From assembly GCA_036365455.1 (NCBI GenBank), contig JAWQUS010000017.1, positions 3,844,001 through 3,908,000 on the forward strand: DNA of 64,000 bases, given 5' to 3'. Below, in pieces: positions 1-10,733 of this stretch. Made by a program: the position numbers and the translations under genes. Origin of the DNA: Macrosoma leucophasiata (lineage: Eukaryota; Arthropoda; Insecta; Lepidoptera; Hedylidae). The stretch's first letter is position 1; each line of letters starts with the position of its first letter. Below the pieces are notes generated by a model. That model was not told the DNA's origin and made no database searches. It was given only the letters and a program-made list of their open reading frames with translations.

Positions 1-310
1 AATATACGTAAAGTCAAGAATATCACTAAGATAAAACTAAATGTAATAAACTAATGTAAAAGTATATCAGTAGAATGTCTCTTTTCCCCTTTACAAACTG
101 ATAACAAAGAGTATATAGAGTATAAAGAGTAATGCTGTAGCAATACCTACAGCGCTAATATTTTAATAGATCCAGGTTTAAACATGTTTACTCGTTGAAT
201 CCCTTCCGTTCATCTCATTGTCTGTGTTACACACTACGTGGTTATCGTTGCGGGATATATTGATTTCGAGATAATTCCTTATTTATTTTTCCTATCCTTA
301 TTAATTTGTT
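1..310. other. AT-rich, no recognised feature
   Basis: I see no gene, RNA or known repeat here. The stretch ends at the first SINE-C copy. Confidence 0.5.
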
Positions 311-595
311 ACTGGTGGTAAAGCTCCGGTGACGGAGCTCGCGGGCGTACACCACCGCATTACCTAATATACTTGCCGCTAAATGGTAGTGTTCAGCACT
401 ATCGTGTTCCGGTCGGGTGGTAATGTACGGCCCTGTAATATTCGGCACAGAGGCATAGCACCTTAAGCCTCATGAGTGGTAACGCATCTGCATTTTGATC
501 TTGGTCTTTGTGTGGGTGTCTATAGGCTGCAGTCATCACTTAACATCAATGTGAACTGCATGCTTGTTTGCCACTTCCATGATATAAAAAAAAAA
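311..595 (+). repeat. SINE-C, full length
   Basis: This copy starts ACTGGTGGTAAAGC, reads through the conserved internal block GCCGCTAAATGGTAGTG, and ends in CCACTTCCATGATATAAAA with a poly(A) run. No tRNA or 5S promoter boxes are evident. The layout (fixed 5' end, A-rich 3' end, no coding frame) is that of a non-autonomous retroposon. It resembles the widespread lepidopteran 'ACTGGTGGTAGG' SINE group; that relationship is from memory and was not searched. Confidence 0.85.
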
Positions 596-991
596 TTCGC
601 TCCGCTCGCAGTGGAAATCGGGCTTCAAGGGTGTAAAATGGACGATAGTCAAATTTGACCCAAATGTGGAACTTTGTCGATGTACATTCCAGTGATATAT
701 TGCATTTCGTATTTCATTCGTCTTTTGTTGCACGTTCAGAGAACTTATGATATGAGTCATTATATTATTTCTACAATGTATGAGGCAAGCGAAAACCGAA
801 AGCATTATAAATTTAAGGCTGTTAATTAACTTATAAGTACAAAATCTGTACCTACTCAATCAATTTTATCAACTTCCACTTAATATTTTGCGCTCTTATA
901 TGTATCTATTGACTTGTAAGCGAATATATTCAATATAAAAAAAACCTTTTGTACAGTAGGTACATGGCAACGTTCCTTCCGTTAATAGGTT
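596..991. other. Intergenic, nothing recognised
   Basis: Short shadow frames only; no repeat family of this window is visible. Confidence 0.5.
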
Positions 992-1284
992 TACTGGTGG
1001 TAGAGCTCCAGTGACGGAGCCCGCGGGCGTAGGCACCACCGCATTACCTAATATACTTGCCGCTAAATGGTAGTGTTCAACACTATCGTGTTCCGGTCAG
1101 GTGGTAATGTACGGCCCTGTAATTTCCGGCACAGAGGCATAAGACCTTAGGCCTCAGGAGTTACTACGCATCTGCATTTTGACCTTGGTCTTTGTGTGGG
1201 TGTCTATAGGCTGCAGTCATCACTTAACATCAATGTGAACTGCATACTTGTTTATCACTTCCATTACATAAAAAAAAAAAAAAA
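992..1284 (+). repeat. SINE-C, full length
   Basis: Near-consensus copy with a 15-A tail. It lies tail to tail with the older inverted copy at 1426-1654. Confidence 0.85.
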
Positions 1285-1425
1285 GGCGATATGAAGGTGA
1301 CAATGATTACCGCTTTTGCTTTCATAATAATATCATCGTTACGAAAATGACGAAACATAAATAACATAATCAGAACCAGTTGCAAACCCTAATTTCTTCT
1401 TAATAAGTTAATTCTTTTAACGTGT

Positions 1426-1654
1426 TTTATGTAACAAAGGTATGCCACCTTCGCACAGCTGGTAGTTCACATATATGTTATGTGATGACTGCAGCTTATA
1501 TCAAAAATCAGTAGTCAAAACCCCTAAAACCTAAGGTGTAATGTCTCTTACGCAGCCATACATTACCATCTAACCGGAACACAATGGCACCGAACACACT
1601 AATGCGGTGGTGCCTACGCCCTCGAGCTCCTACACTTGGAACTCTACCACCAGT
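1426..1654 (-). repeat. SINE-C, diverged copy
   Basis: Reverse-orientation copy. Its 5' end reads CTACCACCAGT on the plus strand at the right edge. It carries the CCCTCGAGCTCC variant shared with other old copies, so it belongs to an older subfamily. Confidence 0.75.
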
Positions 1655-1711
1655 AAAAAAACTACTATTTTAATATTAGAATTAAAGTAAGTAGAGATAG
1701 ATGAAAAAATT

Positions 1712-1853
1712 GACTTCAGGCGAGACTCGAACTCGTGGCCACTGGGAATCTAGTCCAGCCGCTCTTCGGAGCCAGCTGGACTTCGGTAGCTCAGTTGGAA
1801 GTACGGCTGGACTAGATTCCCAGTGGCCGCAAGTTCAAGTCTCACCTGAAGTC
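1712..1853. repeat. tRNA-like palindromic repeat
   Basis: Two 49-bp arms (1712-1760 and 1805-1853) are inverted copies with four differences, all transitions. The centre holds an A-box-like TAGCTCAGTTGG (1787-1798), and the right arm a B-box-like GTTCAAGTC (1833-1841). The left arm carries the matching GTTCGAGTC on the minus strand. This looks like a tRNA-derived SINE head whose 3' half has been duplicated in inverted orientation. It is not a working tRNA gene, because no complete cloverleaf can be drawn. An A/T-rich tail continues to about 1915, and a related tail occurs near 16805-16890. Confidence 0.6.
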
Positions 1854-1915
1854 AAATTTTTCTTTCCATTTTTCTTAAAAATATACTTCACAAGCATGTA
1901 TTAATGCGAAATAAT

Positions 1916-2366
1916 ATAAAGAACCAAGAGATAGATGAGTATCATAAAACAGAAAATCTCATCTTATCCAATTAGCTAGCAAAGCTAACATTTTGAGCAT
2001 CTTAAGATAAAATTCCAATTTAATTAATCCATGTAAACCTATAAAAATGCACTAACCGTACAAAAACAAACTCGTTCGAAAGCAAACGTATAAAAATGTT
2101 TACGGAACTCCGTCTGGAGTATTACATAGAAATATACGAAGTATTAAACTGCAGTTCATTTCATTCGCTAAGCTGAAACTGAGCTGTTATGAAAAATGAC
2201 CTTTAGAAATGTTCAAACCAAATTGGGTTTTAACGCGAACCCAAAACCGGCGTTCAGTGTGAATATACGATTAGACTTTCACAGTAGCAGACGCCGCGTT
2301 TTTTCTTTTAAAAGTACCTATACAGTTTGAGTAACATTTCGCAAAATAATTATTCAATATTGAAAT
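1916..2366. other. Intergenic, nothing recognised
   Basis: AT-rich unique-looking sequence without a coding frame or known repeat. Confidence 0.45.
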
Positions 2367-2650
2367 CTTACTCACGCCTGTCTTCACGCAAGAGGTGATT
2401 GGATGCATTGAAGAATACATGCAATCACCTATGATTCACTGGGTTTGTTCTGGCCCGTGTTCGGTGGCGGGCCTATTGACATCTCTGGACATTAATATAT
2501 GCCGAAGCAAAGGGGCACGTGCACCGAAGCGTATACCGCGCCGCGCACCAACGCGTGCAACCAATCAAGAGGCTGGCGCTGGGAAACTACCAGAAAATGG
2601 AAACATCTCAATGGCACCACTGATAAAGAATAGTACACCATTATATCTCA
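2367..2650 (-). repeat. SINE-J, diverged copy
   Basis: Shows the J landmarks in order: CACGCCTGT at the 3' end, then CATGCAATCACC, GGCGGGCCTATTGACATCTC, and CCAGAAAATGG. It is considerably diverged, with a GC-rich insertion near 2500-2570. Confidence 0.55.
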
Positions 2651-2782
2651 TAGGCTTCGGTTCCATATTAACATTAATTTTGATTTCCAAGTACTCTTTT
2701 TAATAATATCTATAATGTAAAATGGAAAATCTCTTCAAACCATTGCGGCGAATCATTTTGTTCCTTTGTGATACAATATTTT

Positions 2783-3050
2783 AATAGAGTTGTATAGTTC
2801 CGGTGGTTACTCGTACTACGTGGGCACCACCGCATTACCTACTCTATCTGTCGCTAAATGGTAATGTTTAGCCCAATCATGTTCCGATAAGATGGTAATA
2901 TATGGCCTCGTAATAACTATCACAGAGACATGATAACTAAGGTCTCAGGGGTGGATCTGCATTTTGCCACGTAGATGTCTTTAGGCTGCAGTCATCATTT
3001 AACATGCATGAGAACTGCAAGCTTGTTTGCCACCTTCTTTACATAAATAA
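2783..3050 (+). repeat. SINE-C, old copy
   Basis: Retains GGGCACCACCGCATTACCTA, GGCTGCAGTCATCA and TTTGCCACCTTC, ending in a short A-rich tail. It has many substitutions and small deletions. Confidence 0.65.
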
Positions 3051-3088
3051 TAAGATTATTGTAACACTTACACGATTATTATAATAAT

Positions 3089-3311
3089 ACTAGCTGACCC
3101 GGCAAACTTCGTATTGCCTCAGAATGAAATAATGTGTCAAAGGTTTGTTAAAGGATGAATATTTTCTTACCTTTTAAACCTTCTCTGCATTCCAAAAAAT
3201 CATTTAAAACATTTGGTTTTGAATGATTTTTGGAAGAGCCAAATTGGTCCAGCCGTTTTCGAGTTCTAGCGAGACTAACGAACAACAATTGATTTTTATA
3301 TACTTATATAG
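3089..3311 (+). repeat. Repeat D copy
   Basis: Begins CTAGCTGACCCGGCAAAC and ends CGAGACTAACGAACAACAAT followed by a TATA-rich tail. It has an internal deletion relative to 14909-15166. It looks like a short retroposon or LINE 3' end; the clade is not clear. Confidence 0.65.
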
Positions 3312-3678
3312 TTTACTGTAGAAATTAGGATTTAGTGCCTACATAATAATATGGATCTTACTTTAATCGTTGAGTGTACCTACAGCATAATTACCCGTAT
3401 GTAGCCACAGTAAAAAACATCAACAGCGCAATTTTTCCTACAAGCAAGCGTACCTTTATCCATGTTTTTTAAACAGGACATAATATTAAAAATTCAAGAA
3501 GTTCGCTATATAAGCCAAACAAAAACACAATAAACGGAGCGAGAGTCACTCCAAATTATAGCTGTCGACTGTTTAAACTAAATTGCTTACTTGTTGACAG
3601 GACTTGTTGATATATTTTTAAACGACATAACAACCCTTGAAATCGAGTTTGTTTTTCAGTTTTGTTCTCATTTTGTAA
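3312..3678. other. Intergenic, nothing recognised
   Basis: No gene or repeat seen. Confidence 0.4.
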
Positions 3679-4244
3679 TCCAGTATCAAACAAGAAATAT
3701 TGCACATCGACCTTAAGAACTACTTCTACTACTACTACTACTATTACTAGTGGTAGAGCTCCAGTGACGGAGATCGCGGGCGTAGACATCACCGTATTAC
3801 CTAATATACTTGCCGCTAAATGGTAGTGTTCAGCACTATCGTGTTCCGGTCAGGTGGTAATGTACGGCCCTGTAATTTCCGGCACAGAGGCATAACACCT
3901 TAGGCTTCAGGAGTGGTAACGCATCTGCATTTTGACCTTGGTCTTTGTGTCGGTGTCTATAGGCTGCAGTCATCATTTTACATCAATGTGAGCTGCATGC
4001 ATGTTTTCCACTTCCATCACATAAAAAAAGAAGGGAATTTCGGCTTATTTTGGGTTTGTAGAGCGTAATCTCGTACTTATGTGACATTTGTCAGCCATTT
4101 TGATCAAGTTTTGACCAATACCGGACTATCAGTGCTTACTTAGGCAGTGTGCAGCAGAGATAACGCTCTACGAAGTCGAAACTAGCCGATTGTCTCTTTC
4201 GCAGGCTCGATGTGCAATATTTATTGTTGAGTTAATTCTACTGT
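3679..4244. mobile_element. Element G, split by SINE-C
   Basis: The left end (CCAGTATCAAACAAGAAATA) and the right end near 4200-4233 are inverted matches containing GCACATCGA. The inner parts GTAGAGCG...GATAACGCTCTAC match G copies at 25305 and 39527. A SINE-C (3745-4029) sits inside, and an RTE2 LINE entered the right end at 4244. It is probably a non-autonomous terminal-inverted-repeat element. Confidence 0.6.
3745..4029 (+). repeat. SINE-C inside element G
   Basis: Near-full copy, inserted next to a CTA trinucleotide run. Both G halves continue on either side. Confidence 0.8.
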
Positions 4245-4485
4245 CATCATCATCATCATCATTTCAGCCAAAAGACGTCCACTGCTCAACAAAGGCCTCC
4301 CCCAAAGAATGCCACAACGAACGGTCCTGGGCCGCCCTCATCCAGCGATTGCCCGCGACCTTCACCAGGTCGTCGGTCCATCTTGTGGGAGGCCTGCCCA
4401 CGCTTCGCTTGCCGGTACGCGGTCGCCACTCGAGAACTGCTATGCCCCAACGGCCTTCAGTTCTGCGAGCTATGTGCCCTGCCCA

Positions 4486-5203
4486 CTACCACTTGAGTCT
4501 CGCTATTCGGTGAGCTATGTCGGTAACTTTGGTTATCATGCGGATCTCCTTATTTCTGATTCGATCTCGCAGAGAAACACCAAGCATAGCTTGCTCCATT
4601 GCTCTCTGAGTGACCTTGAGCCCTCTTATGAGGCCCATAGTGAGCGACCACGTTTCTGTCCCATAAGTCATCACTGGCAACACACACTGGTCAAAGACCA
4701 TTTTCTTGAGACACTGCGGTAAGTCGGACGAGATGATGTACCGTAGCTTCCCAAACGCTGCCCAACCGAGTTGGATTCGGCGATTGACCTCTTTCTCGAA
4801 GTTGGACCGACCTAACTGGACCGTTTGTCCAAGGTATACATAATTGTCAACAACTTCGAGTATAGTACCCTCGACCATAACAGGAGTGGGTGTAACATGG
4901 ACATTTAACATGACCTTCGTCTTGTCCATGTTCATTTTAAGGCCCACTCGTTGGGAGGCCTTACTGAGGTCATTGAGCATTGTGCTAAGATCTTCCAGGG
5001 TCTCAGCCATGACTACGATATCATCTGCAAATCGGAGGTGGGCGATGTACTGTAACATTTATGCCGAGTCCTTTCCAGTTCAGAAGCTTGAAGACGTCTT
5101 CCAATGCAGCGGTGAACAGTTTCGGAGATATAACATCTCCCTGTCTCACACCTCGCTGCAGTTGGATAGGTTTCGAGTTCTGATCCTGAAGCCGGACCGA
5201 CAT
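4486..5203 (-). pseudogene. RTE2 reverse transcriptase fragment
   Basis: Pieces in two frames: RGVRQGDVISPKLFTAALED, then RFADDIVVMAETLEDL with the catalytic ADD motif, then VLPVMTYGTETWSLT and RAMEQAMLGVSLRDRIRN. The earlier RT blocks are missing. A TAG replaces the expected Gln codon after HRIARLKW, cutting the C-terminal WAGHIARRT region, which is still readable to about 4270. Confidence 0.8.
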
Positions 5204-5695
5204 AGTGGCGTTTTAATACTATTGGTATTAAAACGCCGAAGGTCGCGAGTCAATGACTTGGAGATCTGTCTGTTAAGCCGCCTGTACACTAAAGCATCTA
5301 CAGAGGACTTCTGAACCATACCGCGCCTCTCTTCCATGAGCTTGAGAGTTGGGCTGGAGATCTTTTTGGTCTTATTGTTAGGGCGGGTCCTGAAAAACTA
5401 AGACCCCGCCGTGCGGACAGTTTCCACGAACCTGTTATTGTAATCGTCCACATCTGCGCATTCACTCAGGCATTCAAAGCGATTTTCGCGTTGAAAGCTC
5501 TCGGGGTTTTGGATTTGGGTAGGTGCTGGGCGGAGCGTAGACTTCATTAGTGGGGATCTTTCGATCTTGACATTTATATTCAGTGCGCCTCTTACCATTC
5601 GGTGATCGCTGCCGGTTTTTACCGAATTGATCACAGAGACATCACGGAATATATGCCGCCTTGTGGACATAATGAAGTCTATCTCATTTTCATTT

Positions 5696-6396
5696 CTATT
5701 CATTCCTATATTCTACGTCATCATCGGAGTGTGCGGAGGTTGGGGCGTAGACTTGTATGACCTTCAGCGAATACCGTTTGGTTATTCTGAGTATAAGGTA
5801 CACCACTCTCGACGACACACTCTCGATTTTGACAACGTTGTTCACGAGGGACTTGTGGACGATGAACCCGACACCACCCTGGGACAGTTGATCGCCCTCC
5901 CGGAAATAGAGCAGGTTACCAGACTTGAGGGTTATCGAGTCCTCCCCCTGTCTTCGGACCTCAGATAACCCTATAATGTGCCATCGTAACTCGCTCAATT
6001 CTTCCTCTAGTTCCGCCACCTTCTCGTCGGTCCACAGTGTCCGAATGTTGTATGTTGCCAGGGCCAATTGTCGTCGTTTGTGGTACCCTGGCATCTTCCA
6101 GTGATTCTTCGCACCCCCTGCCCCGCCGTTACCATGACCGGTACCACTATGGTCAGGAATAGCAGAGTCGCCGGGGACTAGGGGCCGTTTTTTCGGGTTG
6201 TGTGTCATTGGGGGGAAATGCCATAATCGCCACGCTTGGCATGCAGGTTGGCGATCGCAGTGGGGCAATTTTACACGGGACGCTGCTGCCCATCCCATTG
6301 TTCGATAGACTGACTGCACTAGCGGAGGAATTTCTCTCCACCTGAAGGGAATTCTTCCGCTAGTGGGCGATGGGGTCGTCACGTCCGGACGCCTCC
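5696..6396 (-). pseudogene. RTE2 endonuclease fragment
   Basis: Minus-strand frame containing LATYNIRTLWTDEK, GLSEVRRQGED and GVGFIVHKSL. These are the usual APE-type endonuclease blocks of RTE LINEs (N of the first block, E of SEVRR). The frame stops after YAPTSAHSDDDVEYRNE. The following block (DFIMSTRRHIFRDV, TGSDHRMV) is in a different frame at 5398-5703, so the middle of the domain is deleted. Confidence 0.75.
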
Positions 6397-6989
6397 TAAT
6401 TCTACTGTACGTGTAAGTAAAGAACTTGTAGGGAGTCAAGAACAAATGCGCGCGCGACAAATGCGAGGAGCGGTTCGTGCCCGCATCTCCCGAGATTCAG
6501 CCCATATAATCAGGATTAGGGTTTTCTACCCGGGTACCCGGACCCGGGTATACCCGAGTATATGGACTTTTTGTACCCGGGTATTTTTTAATGCCAGATC
6601 CGGGTACCCGGGCACCCACTTTGGTTCGGGAATTCATCAAAATCCTCGGCAAGTTACTACAAAGTAAGGCCAAAAAAATAATACTTATTAGCAAATGTGA
6701 CACACAATAAAAATAAATCCAAAGAAGGCTTAGTTTTTTAGAAAAATGCAGTAAATTTGAGGTTTTATTTGGTTATGTATTACGTTCTTGTTTACGTCGC
6801 TGTGTTTTGTTATTGTTTCGTTGGAGTTTGATTAGAAAGTTTTATTTTCATAGGTATTGAAATACGCTAATTTCTATTATTTTCTAAGAAGTGTACAAAA
6901 TGTTGGTCGTTATTGTAGACAATTTTAATATTGTATATTTCAGTAAATGCTCAGTATTTGAATTAAATGTTATAAATGTTATCAAAACA

Positions 6990-7110
6990 AAAGAAAAAAA
7001 ATTATTTATTTATTTATTTAAACTTTCTTGATATATATTTAAACATGAGGTGGACTTAATGCTATGAAGCATTCTCGACCAGTCAACCAACAAGAATCTA
7101 GTGGACCTAT
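6990..7110 (-). repeat. CR1-like LINE 3' end
   Basis: TTTATTTATTTATTTA followed by GAGGTGGACTTAATG and CGACCAGTCAACC matches the 3' end of the CR1-like LINE at 44437-44540. It is a heavily 5'-truncated insertion within the hAT remnant. Confidence 0.6.
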
Positions 7111-7140
7111 AAAATTTTCTTAATGATGGTTTACTTTTCG

Positions 7141-7330
7141 TTGGCAAAATGGATAGATTTGTATCTGGAGTGTGGAAATATATTTAAAAAATACAAAATA
7201 AGGAATCAGTACAGTGTGCAATATGCCCAAAATATTATCTGTTATAGGTTTTTCAACAAACGTTTTATTAAAACATTTAGATAAAAAACCTACATAAAAT
7301 AAAGATCGAAAAACAGAACTTTACATCCGA
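7141..7330 (+). pseudogene. BED zinc-finger remnant of hAT transposase
   Basis: Plus-strand reading gives SGVWKY, then QCAICPK about 15 residues later, then broken frames with a degenerate His-rich part. The W-x-Y and C-x2-C spacing is that of the BED finger at the N-terminus of many hAT transposases. Stops and frameshifts interrupt it. Confidence 0.45.
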
Positions 7331-7489
7331 AAAAGAAGTGCCATTGGCATCGTTTTCTCAACCTGAATCAGAACAAAGTTTAAGCCTAATTCCAAAAAGA
7401 ACGCGGATAACAATTTTTTTCTACGTTCTACTAAAATTTCCGAATTCGTTGCACGCACAGGACGGTGCACACAAGCGCGCATGGCCCAG

Positions 7490-7845
7490 CGGCTGGTGTA
7501 GATCGTAAGCGATCTCCTCGGTTAAGCATTACGGGCGCGGTCGTGTAGTGTGATGGGTGACCGCTAGTGGCAAATTAAAATGCGCGTTTCCGTGCTTCGG
7601 AGGGCACGTTAAGCCGTCGGTCCCGGACAGTCCCGGTTGCTATCGATAGATAGCAGTCGTTAAACCTTGTCGGAGGCCTTATGGGCGGTTTGAAAACATC
7701 CGACAGCGGGCTGGCCACTAACCCGTATCTCCACCAATCCGCATTGGAGCAGCGTGGTGGAGTAAGTTCCAGCCCTCCCCCCAATAAGGGGAGAGACTCG
7801 TGCCCAGCAGTGGGACGTATAATGGATTACCATTATTATTATTAT
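7490..7845 (+). repeat. 5S-rRNA-derived SINE
   Basis: The 5' part resembles the internal-promoter half of 5S rRNA: GATC...GGTTAAGCATTACGGGCG (7511-7538), then GATGGGTGACCGC (7552-7564), as in the A box, intermediate element and C box of insect 5S genes. A body of about 270 bp follows, ending CAGCAGTGGGACGTATAATGG and a TTA/ATT repeat tail. The 3' end looks LINE-related. The layout is that of SINE3-type elements. It is not a 5S gene, because the 5' third of the RNA does not match. Confidence 0.7.
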
Positions 7846-8072
7846 ACAGCACGGTGTTTCCCCCCGAACTGTTTAACTGTGTGATTGATTGTACTTTAAG
7901 TTAAGGAGACTTATTGACACACACTCTTTCGTAATATACAACATAATTATAAGAAATTGTTTCTTTTTCTGTATTAATTGTAAATACCCGGGTACCCGGG
8001 TATATTGGGGTATATGCAAAAATAATACCCGATATTAAAAAATGTCGGGTATGCGAAAACCCTAATCTGGAT

Positions 8073-8270
8073 GGTTGGTGGGCTATGTACGTGTGTGTGT
8101 CACTGAATTCCTCCTAAACGGCTGGACCGATTTGAATGGTTTTTTTTGTAATGTGTTTCGATGGCGCCCTAGGTGGTTTAGATTCACTAATCAGCCCGGC
8201 AGATGGCGCTGCAGTCGATCCTAATCACAATCGTAATATCATACAGGACAGCGTCCATCCGGTTCGCTAA
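8073..8270 (+). repeat. Diverged short repeat
   Basis: Contains CTCCTAAACGGCTGGACCGA, similar in kind to the tails of repeats D-F. I cannot define its ends. Confidence 0.3.
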
Positions 8271-8538
8271 TCTTATATACCTATATAAAAATCAATTGCT
8301 GTTCGTTAGTCTCGCTAAAACTCGAGAACAGCTGGAACGATTTGGCTAATTTTGGTTTTGAATGATTTTTGGAATTCCAGGGAAGGTTTAAAAGGTAAGA
8401 AAATATGAAGAAATTGAAGGGAAACAGTAAAAACCACAATTTTATTTTCCCATACAAATAGTAGTAGTCCGTATCTATCAAACCTTTGACACATGATTTC
8501 ATTCTGAGGCAATACGAAGTTTACTGGGTTAGCTAGTA
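8271..8538 (-). repeat. Repeat D copy
   Basis: Reverse-orientation, nearly complete copy: the right edge reads AATACGAAGTTTACTGGGTT then AGCTAGT. Confidence 0.75.
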
Positions 8539-9096
8539 TTATATAAATGTTTGAATTATTACTGGAAGGTTTTGCTGAGGTCAACCAAAGAGTATATAAA
8601 TACTTGAGGTCAACATCGAACAGATAAAAATTAGGTTAAGTGAATTAATAGACATTAATTTTCGAATGAAAAAAATGTTCCAATCCTTCAAATACTCATC
8701 TGTATATTGAGGTCTGGTTTTATATAAATGTCTATAAAGGTGGTTTCATATTATTACAGACATTGAACGTGTCAGCCATGAAGAGTTGCTGTAATAAAAT
8801 GTTGAATACAGTTTGTATTGACGTTTTCATATCGACTACTCAATCTCGTACAGACACCTCTCGTACCTACGTGAACAATACGAATTACATGTCTGATACA
8901 CTCAATATCTGTATAATATGTAACCAATCCAACATTACTTAGTAGGTTAAGAAAGACTTGAATTTGACATATTCGGAAAGAAAATTGTTAAAAAAAAACG
9001 CTTGTACTCACAGCTCCACATTAGGTATTATATAAACCTGTGTCGTAGATGCCGTTGTACACATACAATACATACACAAACACCGTACTACCCACT
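8539..9096. other. Intergenic, nothing recognised
   Basis: AT-rich sequence with no coding frame or repeat assigned. Confidence 0.45.
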
Positions 9097-9388
9097 ACTG
9101 GTGGTAGAGCTCCAGTGACGGAGCTCGCGGGCGTAGGCACCACCGCATTACCTAATATACTTGCCGCTAAATGGTAGTGTTCAGCACTATCGTGTTCCGG
9201 TCAGGTGGTAATGTACAGCTCTGTAATTTCCGGCACAGAGGCATAACACCTAATGCCTCAGGAGTGGCAGCGCATTTGCATTTTGACCTCTGGTCATTGT
9301 GTGGGTGTCTATAGGCTGCAGTCATCACTTAACATCAATGTGAACTGCACGCTTGTTTGCCACTTTTTTAACATTAAAAAAAAAAAAA
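9097..9388 (+). repeat. SINE-C, full length
   Basis: Carries the CTCTGGTCATTGTG variant also seen at 48396, which marks a subgroup. Confidence 0.85.
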
Positions 9389-9399
9389 CCCAGACCCGT

Positions 9400-9520
9400 A
9401 ACAAATATCTGTAGGCCATACAATCTTCCCCCGCGCCATTTGTTCCGGCGCGGGGAACGAACCCGCGACTCTTCGAATCAAACGGTGGTTTCGCAACGCT
9501 GGACTTACCAAGTCGTCAAA
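9400..9520 (-). repeat. tRNA-like T-arm fragment
   Basis: On the minus strand GCGGGTTCGTTCCCCGC forms a T-arm-like stem-loop, with TCGAAGAG upstream. No acceptor or D arm can be paired, so I read it as part of an old tRNA-derived SINE. Confidence 0.3.
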
Positions 9521-9597
9521 AAATTGTTACAACAGTTCATTATGAATAGATGCCAAAAATCAAACTTAAGAACTGTATTTACATAACATAAACGTAT

Positions 9598-9890
9598 CTT
9601 CGCGCCTGTATTCTTCGAAGGGGTAAGCAGATGTCAATGCATGCATTTAAGCACACATACAAACACCTGTGGTTTGCCAATTACGTTTTGGCTCATGAAA
9701 CAGGTGGCGAGCCTTAACAGGCTAGCTTGATAATACGAGTATGTATTACGGAAGGGTAATATGGATGTATTGACATCTGCAGTCATTGCCATTACAGTTC
9801 CAAGCTCCGAAAGTGGAACTGGGACACTTCCAGAAAATGGAAAAAGCCCAATTGCACCATAGATAAAGAAAATAAGAGTGAAGAAGATAG
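9598..9890 (-). repeat. SINE-J copy
   Basis: CGCGCCTGTATTCTTCGAAG, CATTTAAGCACACATACAAA, GGTGGCGAGCC and CCAGAAAATGG are in family order. An extra segment sits near 9715-9765. Confidence 0.65.
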
Positions 9891-9902
9891 AATGAAGAGA
9901 AT

Positions 9903-10007
9903 GATGAAGGTAGACGAGGCACGAGAGGTTTGTCAGAACCGGGATGTCTGGCGCTCTACACTCTCTGCCTACCCCGTTAGGGACCTGGCGTGAAGATACA
10001 TACATAC
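9903..10007 (+). mobile_element. RTE1 LINE 3' end, 5'-truncated
   Basis: Encodes the last residues (MKRMMKVDEAREV...YPVRDLA) and the CATA-repeat tail. It is flanked by the 12-bp duplication AAGAAGATAGAA (9891-9902 and 10008-10019). Confidence 0.85.
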
Positions 10008-10019
10008 AAGAAGATAGAA

Positions 10020-10456
10020 GGAAGGAAGATAAAGGATAAGTGGTGTTAAGGAAAAAGAAGATCGGACGCTCGAGTAGTGTGCGTCTCACTACTGCAGCAC
10101 CGTGAGAACCGCTGGGCCTCGTCGATACGCATGATTGTGTGAGTGTGCCGTTTCAACGTTTTGTACGTAGTTTCCATACTGTTCATATTTGTACTGTAAT
10201 CAAACTGTGTTTTCAAGGAAAAAGGGGTTAACTTATCTCCTTTTTCCTTGACGCTACAGTTGACTCATTTACTTTCTCCTTGACACCACAGTTTATACCT
10301 TTATCAGACATGGTATTACCTGAGTTTGGAATGGTATAAATATAAAGTTTTGTTTTCGGGTGTCGTTTGAAGTTTAAAATGAAACACTTTAAGTAAATTA
10401 ACTTCTCGTATTATGGCTTCAATTTTCTAGACGATTAAGGGTAAGTGTATGTATTT
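10020..10456. other. Intergenic, nothing recognised
   Basis: Contains a loose inverted pair around AAGGAAAAAGG / CCTTTTTCCTT (10216-10250). Otherwise nothing was seen. Confidence 0.4.
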
Positions 10457-10733
10457 ACTGGTGGTAGAGCTCCAGTAACGGAGCTCGCGGGCGTAGCCAC
10501 CACCGCATTATTTAATATACTTGCTGCTAAATGGTAGTGTTCAGCACTATCGGTCAGGTGGTAATGTACGCCCTGTAATTTCCAACACAGAGGCATAACA
10601 CCTTAGGCCTTAGGAGTGGTAACGCATCTGCATTTTGACCTTGGTCTTTGTGTGGTGTCTATAGGCTGCAGTCATCACTTTACATCAATGTGAACTGCAT
10701 GCATGTTTGCCACTTCCATTTCTTAAAAAAAAA
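10457..10733 (+). repeat. SINE-C, full length
   Basis: Has small deletions, including loss of the GTGTTCCG bases. Confidence 0.8.

Larger units (their letters stand above)
4245..6396 (-). mobile_element. RTE2 LINE, internally deleted
   Basis: The insertion is bounded by a 12-bp direct repeat TAATTCTACTGT (4233-4244 and 6397-6408), which I read as the target-site duplication. On the minus strand it runs from a 5' leader through an endonuclease part and a reverse-transcriptase part to a 3' tail of ATG repeats. At about 2.15 kb it is shorter than a normal RTE (roughly 3.2 kb in general knowledge). The end of the endonuclease and the first RT blocks are missing. Frames are broken in several places, so this copy is dead. 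Confidence 0.85.
6517..8064 (+). mobile_element. hAT-like transposon remnant
   Basis: The ends are inverted: TAGGGTTTTC at 6517 and GAAAACCCTA at 8055-8064, followed inward by ACCCGGGTA / TACCCGA repeats. The flanking octamers ATCAGGAT (6509-6516) and ATCTGGAT (8065-8072) match at 7 of 8 positions, as expected for an old hAT 8-bp duplication. Inside are a BED-finger remnant, a LINE 3' tail and a 5S-related SINE. No intact transposase remains. Confidence 0.7.

Noticed and set aside
1770..1853. A functional tRNA gene
   Set aside because: A- and B-box-like motifs are present, but acceptor and anticodon stems cannot be formed and the arm is part of a palindrome.
4309..5314. Plus-strand frames of 107-156 codons
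   Set aside because: They run antisense through the RTE2 reverse transcriptase and show no family motif.
7500..7575. A 5S rRNA gene
   Set aside because: Only the promoter half matches; the 5' third is absent and a SINE body follows.
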